DNA from: Liolophura sinensis
Lineage: Eukaryota; Mollusca; Polyplacophora; Chitonida; Chitonidae
Reading direction: 5' to 3'
DNA length: 60,000 nt
Assembly: GCF_032854445.1 (NCBI RefSeq)
Contig: NC_088302.1
Coordinates: forward strand, 35,036,191 to 35,096,190
Shown: positions 13,901 to 28,492 of the stretch, piece by piece
How the letters are laid out: every line of letters starts with the position of its first letter
Position numbering within the stretch: the first letter of the stretch is position 1
Notes under the pieces: generated by a model
What the model saw: only the letters and a program-made list of their open reading frames with translations
Database searches by the model: none
What the model was told of the DNA's origin: nothing
Made by a program: the position numbers and the translations under genes

Positions 13901-16900
13901 GAAACCAAAAAAAAACAGAACAAATTTATGTGCCCGTGAGAAAGATTTGAGGTACATGTAGATTTCTCAGTATTTTTTTGTGACAGACTTAATATGTCGT
14001 GAAGAAGCGAACTGTGACATTGCCTTTTGAGCTTGTAAATATTTACGTTTCAATGGAGCTGCTTTGTGTGGATTTTGTTTGGTTCATTTTGTCAACATAA
14101 ACAAATGATGGCAAAAAATTGATATTGTTGAAATGGTGGTTGTGTTTGCACAAAGATCTCAAAGATGTTTATGGCTCAGCCTGAATGTTTGTGCTGCATT
14201 TAATAGGTGCATGTATCTGTTACTTAGCTAGGCCTGGTATATGTAAGTATTTAAAATTGCAATGTAGAAGATTGTTACAAACTGTATGGATAACTAGAAA
14301 TAACCAGAAAACCTATTGGAGGTAATTCATATTTTTATTTTCTGTTTTTAAATAATTGTAGTTCATGTTTTTATTGTAGGGTAATTGTGTGATTTGTGTG
14401 GAATTAATAGGTTCTGGATGCCTCTATGTGTGATGGGGATTGGTGACGCCTTTGCATCGAAGAGACTAAATCTTTAATATTTTGATTTATTTATTTTATA
14501 AACCACCAATCTAATTTGTGTGCATAAGAGATTTTTTTTTTTTTTTCTGCCTGGAAAAGTATTAATTAATACCGTTGTCGTTGTTGTACTTTGAAGCATT
14601 TTATTTTCTTCTCAAATACATGAAATTGATTGACAGACGCACAAACATCTGAGGGCCTCCGTGGCTCAGTTGGTTAGCATGCTAGTGCAGCGTAATAACC
14701 CAGCAGTCTCTCACCAATGCAGTCGCTGTGAGTTCAAGTCCAGCTCATGTTGGCTTCCTCTCCGGCCGTACGTTTAACTTGGTCCTACAAGCCATTGTGC
14801 ATCACAAGTCCTGGTTCTTAGCTACAATAAGAAGCTCTATAAGTCCCTTTCTCTAGCTTTTAGCTGCTCAGTTGGCATTACTGTCGTTCAAATTTATGAC
14901 ATCCTGTTCTTTTAACACGTGCCCTTCACTGTCGCCCTGACGTTTCTCAGACATTCGCTTTTTGCCGGATGTCGCAGTTATTGCAATTTTGTGCTTGTTC
15001 ATGCAGCAAGTCATTTTACTCATTGTGTCTGGCCATGGCAACTAGCCCTCTGACATAAATTTTATAGTTTCCAATCTTGCCTCCATTGTTGATTTAGCCT
15101 AATGGCTGTAACAGCCTTGTAGGGGTAAGTCAGCCCTGCAGGTGACAGTCTGTGCATTGATGGAAATTTTGCCTATTACTTGTCAAATGGCCGATAGTTT
15201 ATTCTGGGCTCCTGTTCTCCTCCACCCACCAAGCCAACCACCAAAAAGCCTGTGGTTTATTCTGGATTCCTGGTCTCCTCCACACACTGGGCCAACCTCC
15301 AAACAGACAGTGGTTTTTTCTGGGCACACTAGTTTATTGTGGGCTCCCGGTTCTCCTCCACCCACAGAACCAACCACGGAAGGGACTGTGGCTTTATTCT
15401 GGGCTCCTGGTCTCCTCCACCCACAGAGCCAACCACCAAAGGGACAGTGGTTTTATTCTGGGCTCTCAGCTTTCCTCCATACACTGCATCAACCACCAAA
15501 GGCACAGTGGTTTTATTCTGGGCGCTCGGTTTTCCTCCACCCGCAGAACCAACCACCGAAGGGATAGTGGTTTTATTCTGGGCTCCCAGTTTTCCTCCAT
15601 ACATTGCATCAACCATCGAAGGGACAATGGATTATTCTGGGCTTCTGGTCTCCATCCACAGAGCCAACCACCAAAGGGACAGTGGTTTTATTCTGGGCAC
15701 CTGGTCTCCTCAACCCAGAGAGCCACCAAAGGGACAGTGAATTATTCTGCTCTCCTGGGCTCCTCCACCCACAGAGCCAACCATCAAAGGGACTGTGGTT
15801 TTATTCTGGACTCCCAGTTCTCCTCCACCCACAGAACCAACCACCAAAGGGACTGTGGTTTTATTCTGGGCACCTGGTCTCCTCCACCCACAGAGCCACC
15901 AAAGGAACAGTGGTTTTATTCTGGGCTCCTGGTCTCCTCCACCCACAGAACCAACCACCAAAGGGACTGTGGTTTTATTCTGGACTCGGGGTTCTGCTCC
16001 ACCCACAGAGCCAACCACCAAAGGGACAGTGGTTTTATTTTGAGCTCCTGGTCTTCCCACCCACAGAACCAACTACCAAAGGGATTGAGATAATGATTCC
16101 AGTGGTTTCATGATTACTCTAAATAACGTAAAATTTCGTCTACAGAAGTGTATTTTTAGAGGCAAATAAATGTCACAAAGTATTTTTTTGGTGCTGAAAC
16201 TTGCAATTTTCCAGTAGAATATCTTTCCATATTCCAAGCAAACCCGCAAAACACCTTTCTAAAATCTGTAGAACTTTCAGAATCTGAAAAATTGGGCAAG
16301 TTAGTCATGGATGAAATTTATGGTCATTTAGGGCACCATAAGTCTTGTTTTAGTTTTTAAACCTTTTGGTGTTGACTGTACTTGTATATTCATTTATTCA
16401 TTTAATTTTATTTTGTGGCTCTGATGGACCGTGTGCAAAAATAAATCAATATAGTTTGTCTCTGAACCCTAACCAAATAATGTGTACAGACATGTCTAGA
16501 CATGAAAGTCTTTTATTTCTTTAAGAAAGTATTTTTTTTTATTACGTTGACAAGTTGAGTGGTTATCGCGCCAGTGAGGCATAATGACTCAGGAGCCTTT
16601 CACCATTGCTGTTGCAGTGAGGTCCTGTCCAGCTCTTGCTGGCTTCCTCTATGTTTGTAAGTGGGAAGGTCTGACAGCAACCTGCAGATGGTCGTGGGTT
16701 TCTCCTGGGCTTTTGTCAGATTTCCTCACACCATGATGCTGACCAGCATTGTATAAGGAAACTGTTCTTGAGTGCGGCATAAAACACAATACAAAACAAC
16801 AAACAAACATATGAATTCACGTTAGCTTGTGTACACTTGTACATTGAATACATGTACAGTCCCTACTGCATGTAGAACATTGAACACTTGATGTAATAAG

Positions 16901-19900
16901 TGGCATAGTTTCTGTTTTCTTCCTACAGATAGTTTTGTGTTTTACTGACGGCAACCATTATGACAGTGTCTATCCAAAAACATTCGGGCAGAGCATTGCT
17001 ATTTGTCAGTGTAAGTGGAACAGATCATATTTTATATTTATGTTATCAGTAGACTATATAGTTTCCACTTCTACACCTGGGGCCTGTTTTACTCAACATT
17101 ATAGTTCACAGATATTTCTCCGTAAATGTTCCCACTGACAGGCTGCATTGGTGCGCCATAAATTCGTGTAAATTATGAAGTAAAATTTGTGTTCTGAAGT
17201 TTTGTTAGAGTGGTTCATGTATCATGATTTAAATGTTCACTCTGAAGTGAAATGTAAAAAAATTAAAAAATTTAATTTCCTCAGCCGTAAACTTGGGAAC
17301 AGCTTTGTAAAACAGTTTGGTGCACTTTTAATTTCCACGGCTTGCGAAGTAGTGTATGAGAACAAAACAGGATACTCTTGTTTACCTACATGTACCCAAG
17401 AAAAACAAACCTCACCTGTGTCAATATGCTGATAGGAATAGGAAGCCCAAATAGCATGGTAAAATGTCTGTTTCACCTGCATTTAGGGAGGGGGCCTCCG
17501 TGGCTCAGTCGGTTAGTGCGCTAGAGCAGCGTAATGACCCAGCAGCCTCTTACCAATGCGGTCGCTTTGAGTAAAGTCCAGCTCATGCTGGCTTCCTCTC
17601 TGGACGCAAGTGGGAAGGTCAGGCAGCAACCTGTGGATGGTTGTGGGTTTCCCCCCGGGCTCTGCCCGGTTTCCACCCACCATAATGCTGGCCGTCGTCG
17701 TATAAGTGAAATATTCTTGAGTACGGCGTAAAACACCAATCAAATAAAGAAATAAATACATTAGGGTGGATCCAACCCTGTACATACTCATTAAACAAAG
17801 GCAAGTACCAAGCAATGCATTCCTTGAAGACGGCTTCTTTTCCACCAATATGATTTGCAATTGTGTACTCCACATACATCTGGAGAAGTTTTCAGTGATG
17901 TGCCATAGGTTGCTGTTAACACTGGGCACTCATAAATGACAATCATAAAAGTGCCAAAATTCTTCAATACTGTAGGACATTAACCACCAGCCAGTTTAAC
18001 TGTTGTCATCCTGTGTTGCCTCCATGGTTTACAGCAATTGTGTACGAGACATTGTACAGAGGGGTTTTCAGACTAGACAGGGAGTTGGAGGAGGCTGTAC
18101 GCTTCATCAGAGAGCAGTCCAAGTCGAGACGCTACAGGAAAGATACCTCTCCCAACTGGCGCCTGGAGCGACCAGAATTAAGGTATTTATACAGAGTGTC
18201 TTTGTCTTGGGTTTGCTGACGTGGGGCTGTATCTGGAGTACTGCCAGCTGATGTGAGACCTTATCTGGGGTACTACGTTTTCTGGGGTAGGCTGCTGTGA
18301 GACTTCCTCCAGGACAGGCTGATGTGACAGTTTATGTGGGACAGGCTGCTGTGATACATTATTTGGAATAGGCTGATGTGAGACTTTGTCTGGGGTAGTC
18401 TGCTGTGAGACTTTATCTGGGGTAGGCTGCTGTGGGCCTTCATCCGGAATAGGCTGCTGTGAGACTTCCTCCAGGACAGGCTGATGTGACAGTTTATGTG
18501 GGACAGGCTGCTGTGATACATTATTTGGAATAGGCTGATGTGAGACTTTGTCTGGGGTAGTCTGCTGTGGGACTTCATCTGGAATAGGCTGCTGTGAGAC
18601 TTTATCTGAGACAGGCTGCTGTGAGACTTTATCTGGGGTAGGCTGCTATGAGACTTTGTCTGGGGTAGTCTGCTGTGAGACTTTGTCTGGGGTAGTCTGC
18701 TGTGGGACTTCATCTGAGACAGGCTGCTGTGAGACTTTATCTGGGGTAGGCTGCTATGAGACTTTATCCCGGTAACGCTAATGTAAGACTTCATCTGACA
18801 GGCTGCTGTGAGACTTTATTTGGGGCAGGCTGCTGTGAGACTATCTGGGGCAGGCTGCTGTGAGACTTCATCTGGGGTAAGGTTGATGTGAGACTTTATC
18901 TGTGGTAAGGTTGATGTGAGACTTTATCTGGGGTAGGCTGATGTGAAACTTTATGTGCATAGGATATGCTACATGAACTTTCTGTGAATCCTTGATGATA
19001 AAAGTGGATATTTTGGGCTTGTGCAGTAAATGATTAAAGATGTGAAATATGATCAAGGTCCACAGAAAAATGTTCGAAGGTTTGTATGGAAGTTTGATGT
19101 TGTACTGAAAAAAAAAATGGTAAATTTCAACATGAAAAGTAATCTTATGTAACATTCATTTTCCATTAAAAATACAGTTTTTCTGGGATTCTTTACTGTG
19201 GGATGATTTATTTTTCCCAAACAAATTGTTTACAGTTAAGTGGTTTCCAGTGTTTCACACTGAATTTGAAGTTTGATTAACTTAAGTGGGATCTGTATAC
19301 GCACACTGTGGAGATATCGTTAAAAGTGAAATTTAGTTCTTTGCAATCTGCTCCATTTAAACTGGAACAAGGTTGAAAAATGTTGAAATTAAACCTGCCT
19401 ACTTTAGTGTCCATGTGAGAGGAGGTAAAGATTTTAAAAACTGTGTCAAATCATTTAGCAAAAAAATCAATAGACTGAACAGTAAACTTTCCCTCCAAGT
19501 ATAGCTGTAGACTGGGTTGTAAATAAGCCTTATTGATCAATTAAAAAGGAGAGCATACTTGAAACACCTTGTCTGGTTTAACAGTGTAGTGTGGTAATGT
19601 GTTTGTAGTGTAGCAGAGAGTGAACCATTGATGGCGCTGGAAACGACACCCTGTAGCCATGGCAACAGGTTTCATGTGAGTACATATAATTCTATACAGA
19701 CATGCACAAAATTCGACCTCAGATACACTTTCAGCATTGATTTATTTAGTTTTGACTAGTGTTTTACACCTTATTCAGGAATGTTTCACTTATGCGACTG
19801 CTTTGCAGGACACAACTTGCCTTCCATGAATTATGAGACATGTCAGAAACACAAATGAGTGGTTGTTTGCCCTGTGCACTCTGGTTTCCTTCACCCATAA

Positions 19901-22900
19901 AACTGACCAAAAAATAAATAAAACAGTAAACAAACAAAAAAATTGTGGCTCTTGGATCACCTTTAAGTGAATTGCTCTTTAAGTGAACCCAGCATTTATT
20001 TATTTATTTGTTTTTTTGATTGGTGTTTTAAGCTGTATTCAAGAATATTACACTTATTCGATGCTGATCAGCATTATCATGTGAGGAAACCAGGCAGAGC
20101 CCGGGGGAACCCATGACCATTTGCAGGTTGCTGTCAGACCTTCCCTTGGAAGCCAGCATGTGCTGGAATTGAACTCACAGCGAATGCATTGGTGAGAGGC
20201 CCCGGACCCAGCATTTAAGGAAAATAAGAATCTGACAAAGCAGCAAGGAGAATGCATATGTCTTAGCCTTTCAGTTTAATCTGAGGAAAAGATGAAAATG
20301 ATTGGATCTATGAAAGTGATGCAATACATCCATTAGCTAAGTTTCTAATTGTTTGCTGTTGTGGTTGCATCAATTTCAGGATAAAATAAAATTGAGGATT
20401 ATTTTTGTGTAAATTTTGCTCTAGGAGGAGCCGATGAGGCCTGTAGAAGGAAAGGCTTCCCCTCCTGTTCCGTTTCGCATCGCCAAGGCGTTAGATCCAG
20501 AGATCTATCGCAATGTTGAACTTGACATTTGGCAAGAAGCAAAGAAGGGTGAGTTGAAATTTGGAATCTGTGCATGTGGAGCATAAATTTGTTTGTATCA
20601 TTACGCTTGAATAGGGGAGGGATATTAAATTATTTGCTTTTTCTTCAGAGTCATGGGGCAGGTTCTTTTTGCTCATATCTTGAAAACTGGTTAGAGCAGA
20701 ATCTTGTTTATATTGAGCTCACAGATTATATTGAGCATTTGGGGAGCTTGTGTTCAGTGCATATGATTTAGCTTTCCAAACATTTATGACATGCCTATGT
20801 TACCCTCTAAATTTACTTCAGCATGGATGTCCAGTATGCTGCAGGATGCTCACAGTCTTTGATTGCAACTCGTATTATTTGCATTTGATTTGCATGTATC
20901 ACCATTTTCAAACATATTTCACCTCCACGTGATGAGTAGGGTTTAATTTATGGGCGGAGGAAGCTATACAGATTCCAGAGACAGCCATATTCCTTTGCCA
21001 GTCTAACCTGACAAATCTTAAAGCCACTGAGGTCACAGCACGGAGACCAAATAACTCTTGACCAAATACTTCAAAAATGGTACTCGTTGTTGCTTCGCTT
21101 GGCACTCATCACTGAGAAATTAGAGCAAGGAAACATGACTGGTTGGGCCGGGTGTCAGTATAATGTGACTGGGTGAGGTAAGTGTCATGTCTGGTGTCTT
21201 TGGCATGATACTTCAGTGGCATCAGCACTTTGGCAGTATGGACTCGCTCTGCACAAGAAGCCACAATATATGTATACACACACACCTAGTGAATCCTCAT
21301 CAAATTGTTCAGTATGCCATAAAACCCAAACCATAGGTACCACAACACAAGAACTAGTTTAGTTATATTTCAGTGCAGTCTTTGGTAAGTGACTTCACTG
21401 GTGCCAAATGTCTGCTGTGCTTACATATTAAAGTGAATATAACACTGACGTCTACCCAAGGGTCTTAATCTTATTTAAAGTCAAATATTTGGGTATATAT
21501 ATTCATATGGACTTGGCCACATGGACAGTGTACAACGTATGCCTGTTAAACTGGTGACTGAAAAATTGTTTAAAGCATGACTTCAAAAACCCAAGCACTC
21601 ACTCATTTGTTTAAAAAAAAAAAAAACATGCAACAAGAACTGCAGTGGAACAATTTAGGTGTAGGGTGCTTGTTTGTTGCTTGACTTTGATGCGTAACAT
21701 TTATTGTGAGTCTGCCATACATGTGGTGCTTACCTCGCGTAGGAGAGCTCATCCTAAAAGCTGTTGCTGAGCTTGTTTATCTACCCATGGGATCCCTTTT
21801 GATTCCTAATCTGTTAGATTGGCTTTAGTTGCACAAGTGACATTGGATGAACATATAGTAATACTGGTTTGGATCAGAGTTATCTGATAACTCTCAGTTT
21901 TGTTATCAGAGAACTGCTGTATGAAAAACCTTGCTGCCCCTGGGGCTCACATCTATTCACATCGGCCGTACCTTTAAGCGAGCTTAGCGGTCACTGACTA
22001 CAAAATGGCAGTTTGAGTTTATAAACTGAAAGCTTTTCATTTGACCTTACAGTGAACGTTTGCAATGCATAGCTGACCACTTTTGCATTCACCATATGAT
22101 ATGGATCTCAACTGTCTTTTAAAAATGTGTTTATGATAATTGACTGCATAATCACTGCTGTCAGTATTAAATAAAAATCTGACCAACCATAACTCCTTTT
22201 GATCATACAACAGTTATATGGAATACCTCATACTGTAACACGGCCATTTTATCCGAAAATTTAACCCATGAAGAGAACAATTTGGAATAGTAACAGTTGG
22301 GGATAGTTATTGTTTGCGTGTGAATCCCTAAGATATCGAAATACATGTGTAAGATTTACATCGCCACAAAAACATGTTGATTTTTGGCTGACGGTGTCCT
22401 TTGGTCTGTTCCTAAAATTTGGGGCAGAGTTCCTATAATAATGGGGCAGAGTTTATTAGTGTGACAGCGCGGTGCAATGACACAGTTCAAGTCCAGCTCG
22501 TGCTCTCTGGCTGCGTGTGCTGTAAGGTCTTCCAGCAACCTGTGGATGGTTGTGGGTTCCTCAGGGCACTGCCCTGTTTCCTCCCCTCGTGATACTGGCT
22601 GTCGTTGGATAAATGAAATTTTCTTGTGTATGGCATAAAACATCAATGAAATAAATAAATGACTCTAACGGCCTGATTTCTTAATTTGCTAAGCCAGTCT
22701 ACATTTCCAGCAAATTTAAAGATTTTTCCGTTTGTTTTTTATTTATACTCTTCAACACTGAAAAAAGAAAACAAAAATTTTAAATTGTGTGGCCTTACAT
22801 GGAGAAATATTCCTTAATTTATTCTTTTGTGTAATATATTTCAGTTTTTTGTTTTTGTGCAGTGTAAGAGCAGAGAAAAATATTTTTTCACACAGCTTGG

Positions 22901-25900
22901 AACCCAATTGGCGTAGGCTGGAAATGAAGTTGAACAGTCGTACTCACTGAACTTGACATACGCTAATAAATGGGAAGCTCAGTGGCAGTATAATGGTCTT
23001 TTTTCAGCACAGGTAGTTGTAAATGTTTCTCTGCATCGATCTGCATGTACGTACAGCTGTGTTGAGATATGTATCAACGTATTTAAAACTCAATACACAA
23101 GGACTTGGTTTGTCATTGACAGAGCAGCAGCAGAGGGACCTGGAATTGGCCCAGGAGTCGCAGTTTGCCCCCGGCGACAAATGCCAGGTGAGTCTTAAGC
23201 CCGCTGCAGACAAGAGCCAAGTGCTTAGCTATTGACTATGAGTAACCAAAACCTCATCATGTGTGCGCAGGTTTTGGTAAGGTTTTTGACTCATGAGACC
23301 TTGAATGTTTGATATTTTTTTTAGGCAGGCGAGAGAAAAACCTCACTGTGCTGGGGAACATAAGCCACCAACTCAGCCAGATACATAAAGAAACAAATTG
23401 AAATGTGCTAATAAATCATGTGACTTTTCCCCATGGTTCATAATGGTGTCCGAAATGATTACTGATCTATTAACGGATTTACCCATTTTTGTCGTTCACC
23501 TCGTAAATTTTTTTTTTAAAGGACAAGGCAGCACTTGGATAAATACATTTCACTCGAAAGCAGAATATTCAAGCATTCTGAAAAGTATTGTACTTTATTA
23601 TTTTAATGAGATTTCACCGAATAACATGCAGAACAAAATGACAGTACTGCACAAATGGCTGGTGTGAGTAGAGGCAGCCATCTTGAGAATCTTATCCAAT
23701 CCAACGCGTTGCTATCAGTTTGAGCGACCTAAGCTGTTACGTAGGCTTTACCCATTCACTCCATGAGATGCATGTTATAACACAGAACTACTCCATAAGA
23801 CATCATTTTGAGATCGGTAATAACAATTGAGTTACTTGTAGCTGAAGGGCCTTTTCACCCAGTCCTGTTGGGCAGAACTGTATCATGTACGGACCACCAT
23901 AGCTTGTAGATCAGTTGATTTACAAGTCGTGTAATGTTCAACGACGGCACCAAAAATGATGTCTGACAGTAGCATACTGTGTCGGCCCAAACCACATTCA
24001 GCCGCCCAAATACATTCTTTGTCCATTTTAGCATTTAGACAGCAGTTTCTAAATAACAAATATCAGAGTCAGTGCAGAATTAATTAAGGACTCTGAAGGT
24101 TTATGGAAATAAGAAGACGGCATCTCAACGGATTTTATAGCTTTATAATGACGCTTAAAATTAATTAAATTGCATAAAAACCTTTTAGTTGGTATGCAAA
24201 ATGACCAATGAACTTGGTTCAAAATTGGGTCAATTTTTAAAACTGCTCAAGATCATTAAACAAAGACACTCTCTGGAGCCCCTTGGCGTCATAATTACAA
24301 ATCTGCATCTACAAATCAAATTGTGTTCTCTTTTTTTCACCAAAAAACCAACAAAAATTTGACCAAACCATCCTATGTAAATAACATGTTATCTTAGTGC
24401 TAGACTGCATGAAACCATTAACTGCAGTTTACCATGGAAACGGACATCAGCTCTGCGACAATGTATTCTTTCTGTCTTCTGCTCTGAGGCACCAACTTCA
24501 TAGCAATGTATTCTTTCTGTCTTTTGTCCTTGGATATCAGCAGAAGATCAAAGCTACCTAATCTCTATTCTAGTCTTCAGTACTTGGCCAATTGTAAATG
24601 ATGCTTGGCAGTGTAGAGCTCAAATCCATTTTTTTTTCATGTTTTTAACCATTATCATGAACTTAATAGACATAAGGCTTCCAGAAGTGTAAAATTCTGG
24701 TCTCTTGGACCCTGGCATCGCTGCTGGATAATAGCTTTAATTTTTCTTTGAATTTATTACAGTTGAAGAATTTTAATTTTCCTCCTTCATCTTTTTCGGA
24801 GAGATGTTTTTTTTCTGTTTTCTTATATAAATTACAGTAAAATTATTGAAAGGCCATGTTCAAGCTTCATCTTAGAAGCTACCACTACAAAATTGAGGCG
24901 TAAAATCCAATGACAGTAGAATGCCTAGATCAGCCTCATGGTGCATAGATTTATTTCCTTTTGTTTCAGAATTGAGCATGAATCTAACAACAGTCCTCTT
25001 GCAATTTTGTAAACATTTAATAGGGGTCAAAATCACCAGCACAACCCCTCCAGAGGCTACAACCTGAACCAGGAATACACAGGCCGTGCATCTGTAGCCA
25101 GCTTTTTTAAACAGTGTTGCTGGAGTTCTTTTTGAACACTATAGTAGATCAACTGTCACAGTAAACTTTTACCGGTTCAAAAAAATCTAAAAAAAAAAAA
25201 ATTTATTGGCAGTTTAAAATACTTTGAATGATAGTCTTTCAGTGGATAGAAACATTAGTCAGGTGCTGTCTTTCACTTAAACAATAAAATTAGGAGTAAA
25301 CGCCACTCTGCCACATCATCAGAGTCTGCCATTTTCCCCTCTAATAAACCATGTGAAGGCTCATGTCTGGTCACATGACCTGCTTTGTGTTAATCTGTAA
25401 GCCAAAAGCTCATTGTCCGCATTTAACTTTTTGACTGAGGCAACGATATCTCATCTGGTCAATAGCTGAACATTTGGCTCTTGTCTTCTGTGGGCTTTTA
25501 GCTGCATCAGGGTGTAGAAACTTCTGATTCTTTTACCTCTATGTTCACTTGTAATAGTATAGGGGAGCATTGGTAAAAAAAAAGGCCCTACTGCTCCATT
25601 TAAACTGTCAAAAATATTAGGCAAGTATTTATGATTACATTTAAAAGATTAAGAAAAAAAGTTATTCAGAGTAGAGTTTTTGAGGTGTCATATGTGCACC
25701 CAGAACACTGAGATGGAGGATCAGTAAATTAATGTCAACAAAACTTACATAACGTTGTTGACCATTCACATAAAACAGTTGGCCTCTAATGATTTTCCAT
25801 GTTTAACAACCTGTAATATGAGGACACCTGTCCAGTGCAGCCAATGGCCAGTGTATTTTGTAACAAAGTCCAATATCAACCTGTTCTACATGGCCGAAAT

Positions 25901-28458
25901 TTTCAAAAGTGATGATAATCGGATATTCAAAACTTTCAAAATGGGAGGCATAAATTGTGTCATCTTTGACAGTGATTCAAAATTTGCAGTGTTGTAACTT
26001 GTCAGTTTGTCTTGATCAGTGAATTTTGGGGTTTTTTGATCAATGGCAGTAAAGCCTATTTGTTTTAATACCCAGTTAGTAATTGTCAGGACACCCTGGC
26101 AGTGGGATTAGCTCCATGTAGAAGCCGTCTGATGTGTCAAAGCCACAGTGGGCACATCAGGTTATAATCTGACCTCCTGTGGTTCCATCCATAAATGGTT
26201 TGTTTGACAAAGCATCTGGCTTGTCTGGCCATTGTCTTTTGTAGTCACCTGGTGTTGTGTCTTCCTTTTGGTTTGCCAAAGTATGACCTCTCACGAACAC
26301 GTGTTGACCTTCCCTGATTCATACAGACATGTATGTTGTTGCTTCACCGGTAATTATGGCAAACCGGATTGAAAGAATTTTCATACTGCTCATCAGTCTA
26401 GCTGCGATTCACAGTCTAAAAGTTTATTGGAATATTTATTATCCACATTGGTTCAACTGGTGCAAGACTTTCTAGACCAAGAAAATGCTGAGGGGAACGT
26501 ACTCAAGTCACCCATGCACTGCTTATTTATGTACACTCTGAGTGAACACCATTAAGTCTTTAGGCTTATAACCCACATTGCTTTAATTTCTTGAGGACAT
26601 AATATTAGTATACTGATGTTATATATCTACTGAATGTATGTAGGCATAAACATTGATCATATCTGAAGTTAATACCGATAGGTTATATTCAGAAACATAA
26701 GTTATGTGTTGCACAGCCTGTGTTATGTGGCCACCTACCCTAAGCAACAACAATCAAACGAAAGAAAAACAACTTTTAAAGCATGTATAGTCATTGTACA
26801 CCTACATCTTGAAAGGGGTATCAGATTGTACATGTAGGTAACCATCCCTGGTTGAAGAAGCTAATATGGAATCTACCCAGCTTAAGTTCTCAATTCCTTA
26901 CTGAGGTCGATTTTCCAAATCTAGCTGTAGATGACTTGGCTGGAGTTTTGCATCAGGAGGTTTGTTAGATACTTAGTGAAGTGGCCGGCATGATGGCTAA
27001 AGCTTGGTTCTGGTACACCTGGCGGATGACCAATGCTGGCCGCATGACCAATGCTGGCCGGATAACCAATTGTGTCAGATGACCAATAGTGGCCGGATGA
27101 CCAATGGTGGCCGTATGACCACTGGGGGCAGATGACCAGTGGTGGCCGGATGACCAATAGTGGCCGATTGCTGGCTACCAACTGGACTGTTCTCATAACA
27201 TTGCACATTGGCAGTAACTCTGTACACAATGAACTTTGGGCACTTTTTTTTTATCTCAACATGTAGGATACCCTTCAACCTTTTCAAACACCTCTGCAAC
27301 CAAAATTTTTGAAACATTCTGAGAGAACTGTGGGCCAAGGGGTGTAGAGAAATAATCTGCACAGTTGTATGAAGCTTGCATCTTCAGTGACATGAACAAA
27401 TCTTTTTAGCATTATTTTCATAATAATTACATACATAAATTCCACTGAAAAAAGTGCTTTAGTGGTTGAAAAGGTTGAATGTTTACAGTAAGCAATGTTG
27501 TGATCTGTCTGTGTCTCTATATACTGTGAGGTGGGGTGTCTTCCGCACACTGTTGTAGAGAGGAACTGTCATAAATTGCCAGTGGCCCTGTAAAAGAAGA
27601 CGCCATTGTGAAATGACTGAAATGCATGGTTTTGCAGTGATCGTATAGCTGCTCTGGGCCGATTTTTGGCACTCCCTTTAGTCACAGGAGGAGGCCACTG
27701 TAGGTGTAAGCAAAACGAATTTAGCCTGGATTATATAGGCCTTGAATAAGAGTTCATCGTAAAAAATAAAGCCTTCAGGTAAGAAACTCCTTCTGATAAA
27801 GTAGTCAGAATATGTCTAGCCTTCTATAAAAAAATTTCAGTGCCCTGTTGTACATAAAACTCTTTAGAAACCTGGATGCTTGAAACTGTGACTGTAATGA
27901 TGAAAGTGGCATTAGACCCAAATCGGGGCTCAAATCGGGGCCCAAATCATGGCTCAGGTGGTTAGCGCGCTAGCGCAGCGTAATGACCCAGGAGCCTCTC
28001 ACCAATGTGGTCGCTCTGAGTTCAAGTCCAGTTCATGCTGGTTTCCTCTCACTTTTCCTCTCTTCTTTTCCTCCCACCATAATGTTGGCTGCCGTTGTAT
28101 AAGTGAAATATTCTTGAGTATGACGTAAAACACCAATCAAATAAATAATAAATTAGACCTAAATCAAACAGAGATGCATAAAGAGGAAGACCATTTTGAA
28201 GACATCCAGATGAGTGGGGTTACTGGCAGATTTTCTTCTTGAAACCTGTAAATCTGTAACGCTGCATTGACTTAGGACTTAGGACATATTTATGTTTCAC
28301 AAATGGAATGAAACATTGTTACATTGAAATGTTGCAATTTCAAAATTTTGTCATTTTTAATAGTAGTGAAGTAATGAATTATTGTCAGATTTTCAGTCAT
28401 GAAGAGTCAGGAATTTTTTTTGGTCATAATACCTCTGGCAACCCTGAAATATACAGAC

Positions 28459-28492
<34 letters not shown>

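Noticed and set aside
15142-16113. Long plus- and minus-strand open frames of 82-169 codons with repeated PPKGQWFYSG-type units
   Set aside because: The 60-bp tandem unit is a multiple of 3 and lacks stops in several frames. No flanking exon, start context or homology supports a protein.
18273-18794. 173-codon minus-strand frame of KSHSSLPQI repeats
   Set aside because: It is produced by the 27-bp minisatellite and lies in an intron of the plus-strand gene.
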